Assembly: GCF_029633865.1 (NCBI RefSeq)
Contig: NC_079223.1
Location: 38,962,706-39,026,705 of the forward strand
Length of the DNA: 64,000 nt
Direction of reading: 5' to 3'
Origin: Lampris incognitus
Lineage: Eukaryota > Chordata > Actinopteri > Lampriformes > Lampridae
The translations under genes and the position numbers were made by a program. The notes under the pieces are model-generated. The model saw nothing but the letters and a program-made list of their open reading frames with translations, ran no database searches and was not told the origin of the DNA. This document shows positions 61,808 to 64,000 of this stretch, piece by piece. Positions within the stretch are counted from its first letter, which is position 1; each line of letters starts with the position of its first letter.

Positions 61808-63931
61808 CTGTACATGGAACACAGCAGAATAACACACAACTATAGATTTATGATAATTCTATTGATATATTCTCTGTGCAACTATGAGGGGTTTTGTGGT
61901 TGCGTGATGAGGTTACATTCCATTAGTAGCTCTTTCCAGATAAATCATTACAACGTACCTGTGTGAAATATGTGCGCGAGGAGTTGGAGCCCAGCAGTTT
62001 GCTCTCAATGTGTTTCTGAATACTCTCAATAATGCAGTCTTCATGCAGGAAGTGAACTTCGTGTTTCGTGGGATGGACATTCACATCTATATTATGTGGA
62101 GCAATCTCCAGGCTATGGAACAGGAATATATATGATTTACAGATAACCATAATGAATAAAAGACAGAATAAACAAAAAGACAGTGAAGTATAGTTGCCTC
62201 AGGTAGAGAAAGGGGTGGGTGTTCTTGGGTAAGTATGCAGCATAAACTGTCTCGATGGCTTTCTTCAAGGCACTTGATTCCACCAGACGATCTGCAGTAG
62301 AGACCATGGAGATTAGAATCTCATTTCCATAAAATGGCAACAAAATCCAGTAACCTGAATTGGTGTGCCAAGTTTCCACAAAGTATTATTTTTGCAATAC
62401 GTACGATTGATAAAGAGGATGAGGATGCATTTCTTGACTGAGTAGTTTGCATTCGATATGTATCCACTAAGCTTATAGGCAAGTTTCTGGTCCTCACACT
62501 CAACTTCGATCAGCTCCCTAAGAACATTGTACCATGCAAGCATGATTCATTATATCCAAAAAATATTCCAACAGTGTCAGTAGTAATGTGATAACAGGTC
62601 ACATGGTACAAAACCACATATCACTGCACATGTTTTTTTGTTTGATTTTTACCTGCTAACTGCATTACCGAATACCCCTCGGATGTTGTCCAGTATGGAA
62701 GCATTGGGTAAGGACCTGACATCTGCCACAGTCTCTCCTTGCTGACAAGAGAGAGACCATTTATAACAGAGAAAGTTGGATCTTTATATCCTAACAGCAA
62801 ACGAAAATAATCTGTAAGCCTGTATTATCTGTGAATAATGTTGCGCTCCTAAAACAAGCAGTAAATAAAATGCATCGTCAGAACCAAATACATTGATGAT
62901 TTAAGGCCGTAGTTATTTCACAGCCACTACATGGAAATCATACCCAGTGCTTTGACAAGTCTTCCTTAGGTTCTCCTACCACATCTTCCCAGATCCAACC
63001 TCCAACACCTCAACATTTATGTCCATCTTAAAGACTATTTAATTTGAAGCAAGTTCATTTTGTTCATTTCAGTCCCAGTTGGTAGCATGGAAGAATAAGC
63101 ATGTCTCACCTTTTTCACAGAAATGCTTTTCCCCGAGTTGTGTATGGCATACCTGTGAAACAAAAAGGTATAGACAAGGCTACAAGTTAGCTGAAAAACA
63201 AAATAAACAAAAAAATTAAAAGTGTAAACTCAAAAACAAGGGCTGTAAATCTATATGAGAAAAACATGGCAGACAGACCTGCTCACTATCTCTACAATCC
63301 TGGAGTACTCCTCACTGGGGCTCTTCAGGGCTTTCCTCCTTGTGGAAACATTATAGAACAAGTCCTCCACCTGCAGGCCAGGGTGACAGACACATCACAG
63401 ACCCCTTAACATCCACATACTTAATCCTTCACAAAGCAATGTGGTCAATGGACTCACAAGGATCTGCGTCCCCTGGTTTCCAGCACAGGGTTTTAGGGTA
63501 CCCTTTATTTTTCCATCACTGTAGCAGGCCCTGAATAGGAGAGGAAATGCTTGTCCATAAACAAAATCTTTGTCACCCATAGTGAGATGAACATGTACAA
63601 TGACACGATGTAATGAACTTTCAAAGGAGGTGACAGAGCGAATGATTGAAGATATTTGGACGATAACCACACCTGTAAGCGCATTTGGCATCAGCCGTTT
63701 TAGTTGTTATTGTCACATGGGCGACATGGCTTATGCTGGCTAATGCCTATAAAGAAAGAGCACATAGATACAGACACATGTCATTTCCATTTTAAGATGT
63801 ATTTTGACGGTATGACCATTTGCGCTGCTTACCTCCCCTCTGAAACCATAAGTTGAAATAGCTGTCAGGTCCTCAAAGGTCTGCAGTTTGCTTGTGGTAA
63901 ATCGTTCACATACGATTTCCATGTCTTCTTT
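57038..63931 (-). CDS. mlh1: MLH1 DNA mismatch-repair protein, exons 3-19 (5' end outside window)
   Basis: MLH1 pairs with PMS2 to form MutL-alpha, which licenses strand excision after mismatch recognition; it also acts in meiotic crossing-over. Seventeen exons on the - strand (high to low): 63833-63931, 63673-63746, 63458-63530, 63279-63370, 63110-63152, 62653-62741, 62405-62517, 62198-62291, 61959-62112, 61470-61807, 60632-60762, 59696-59804, 59541-59604, 58192-58356, 57580-57672, 57361-57474 and 57038-57193. They encode 666 residues. Exon sizes equal the human ones as I remember them except in the linker (exons 12 and 13) and the last exon. Exons 1-2, with the start codon and the first ATP-binding motif, lie beyond position 64000. 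Confidence 0.96.
58390..58452 (-). mobile_element. 63-bp retroposed fragment in mlh1 intron 15
   Basis: On the - strand it reads GATGATCCGCTGTGGCGACC then CCTAACGGGAGCAGCCGAAA and ends in AGTAGTA. This is the recurrent 3' end of a dispersed fish non-LTR element with a trinucleotide tail. A perfect 17-bp duplication, ACAACAATTAAAGCTAC, flanks it (58373-58389 and 58453-58469). It lies 33 bp upstream of the exon 16 acceptor. Confidence 0.85.
58847..59484 (-). mobile_element. Composite retroposon insertion in mlh1 intron 15
   Basis: Flanked by near-identical 14-bp copies CACAGTGCAGCTTT (58833-58846) and CACAGCGCAGCTTT (59485-59498). The left part (58850-59025) contains CTTCTCCGGGGTCAGGTTGC and GGCCAGATTGGACATGTAGT, phrases of a common fish LINE-like repeat. 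The right part is the SINE listed separately. Either two events at one site or a chimaeric transcript is possible. Confidence 0.55.
59029..59483 (-). mobile_element. tRNA-derived SINE, long form
   Basis: On the - strand it has a head with TAGCGTAGTGG (A box) and GGTTCGAATTCCC (B box). Then come the TTGGTCGGGCGTCC body, the TGAAACTCCTCACCGTCAGG segment and a tail ending TTGGAGAGAGAAAAAGG. The same family occurs at 27773 and 37260. About 455 bp, the longest copy in the window. Confidence 0.8.
60776..60802. repeat. (AC)n microsatellite in mlh1 intron 12
   Basis: About thirteen AC units starting 14 bp upstream (in the mlh1 sense) of the exon 13 acceptor. Confidence 0.9.
60833..61182. repeat. Near-palindromic inverted duplication in mlh1 intron 12
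   Basis: The inner arms 60917-60983 and 61005-61073 are about 90% identical in inverted orientation (GATGTTAGCATAGCAGGATA versus, reversed, GATGTAAGCATAGCAGGATA). They are separated by a loop of about 20 bp. Similarity continues outward with small gaps (GAGTTCGCCAACATCTACA versus GAGTTTGCTGACATCTACA) to roughly 60833 and 61182. It has no coding content and no recognised family. Confidence 0.75.
61959..63931 (-). CDS. mlh1: mlh1 N-terminal GHKL ATPase and transducer region (exons 3-11)
   Basis: Exon 3 begins [20 protein letters not shown] and runs into [20 protein letters not shown], the GFRGEAL motif of GHKL ATPases split over exons 3 and 4. Exon 6 has [20 protein letters not shown]. Exon 11 has [19 protein letters not shown], the MutL-typical NVHPxKxEV motif with its ATP-contacting lysine. 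The exon 10 donor (62197-62196 on the - strand) is GC rather than GT; using it gives an exon of exactly 94 bases, as in human. Confidence 0.95.
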
Positions 63932-64000
63932 CTACCTTGACAAAAAAAAACTGGTAAAGAAAGAACAGAGTTTAAGGACAACACCCACTGACACACTTCC

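Noticed and set aside
61376-61966. 196-codon + strand open frame
   Set aside because: Antisense shadow of mlh1 exon 12, whose splice phase and protein match are clear.

Overview
The window is nuclear DNA from a ray-finned fish, most likely a teleost. It has small-to-medium GT-AG introns and dense GT, CT and AAAG microsatellites. It also carries Tc1-like, PIF/Harbinger-like and hAT-like DNA transposons, Penelope-like elements, tRNA-derived SINEs and L2-type LINE remnants. All coding assignments come from reading exon sequence and splice sites against remembered vertebrate protein families; no search was run.

Three protein-coding genes are supported. (1) A complete four-exon Dapper/Dact gene of the Dact2 type lies on the + strand (CDS 2695-7659, 865 residues, C-terminal PDZ ligand MTLV). 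(2) A complete lrrfip2 gene lies on the + strand (CDS 31783-55476). It has 26 coding exons: a conserved start, a long run of small phase-0 serine-rich cassette exons, and a C-terminal coiled-coil block. (3) Most of mlh1 lies on the - strand (57038-63931). These are exons 3-19 of the 19-exon human layout; exons 1 and 2 lie beyond the right edge. lrrfip2 and mlh1 are convergent, with poly(A) signals about 0.8 kb apart, the same arrangement as in human.

Layout: 1-2430 is upstream DNA with one interspersed repeat and a microsatellite. 2430-8470 is the Dact gene with its promoter and 3' UTR. 8470-30090 is a 21.6-kb stretch with no gene I can support; it holds Penelope-like insertions, a repeat with an internal duplication, an LTR-type miniature element fossil, a hAT-like fragment and a SINE. 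30090-31780 is the 5' region of lrrfip2. Its 10.2-kb intron after the first coding exon (31873-42092) is a nest of mobile elements. A 1.6-kb Tc1-like transposon sits in a later intron. 55477-57037 is the shared 3' interval, and the rest is mlh1.

Functionally, Dact proteins modulate Wnt and TGF-beta signalling through Dishevelled, LRRFIP2 is a cytoplasmic coiled-coil protein linked to Dishevelled/Wnt and Toll-receptor signalling, and MLH1 is the MutL-alpha mismatch-repair subunit. They do not form an operon-like unit; lrrfip2-mlh1 is simply an old syntenic pair.

I did not find an undescribed multi-gene system. The most interesting items are: a family of Penelope-like insertions with inverted ends, two of which are reduced to almost nothing but the palindromic ends yet still have clean target-site duplications; a miniature LTR-type element whose LTR contains tRNA-like Pol III A and B boxes; a seven-codon upstream ORF overlapping the dact start codon; a GC-AG intron in mlh1; a retroposed fragment that duplicated the region just upstream of an mlh1 splice acceptor; and a roughly 350-bp near-palindrome in mlh1 intron 12.
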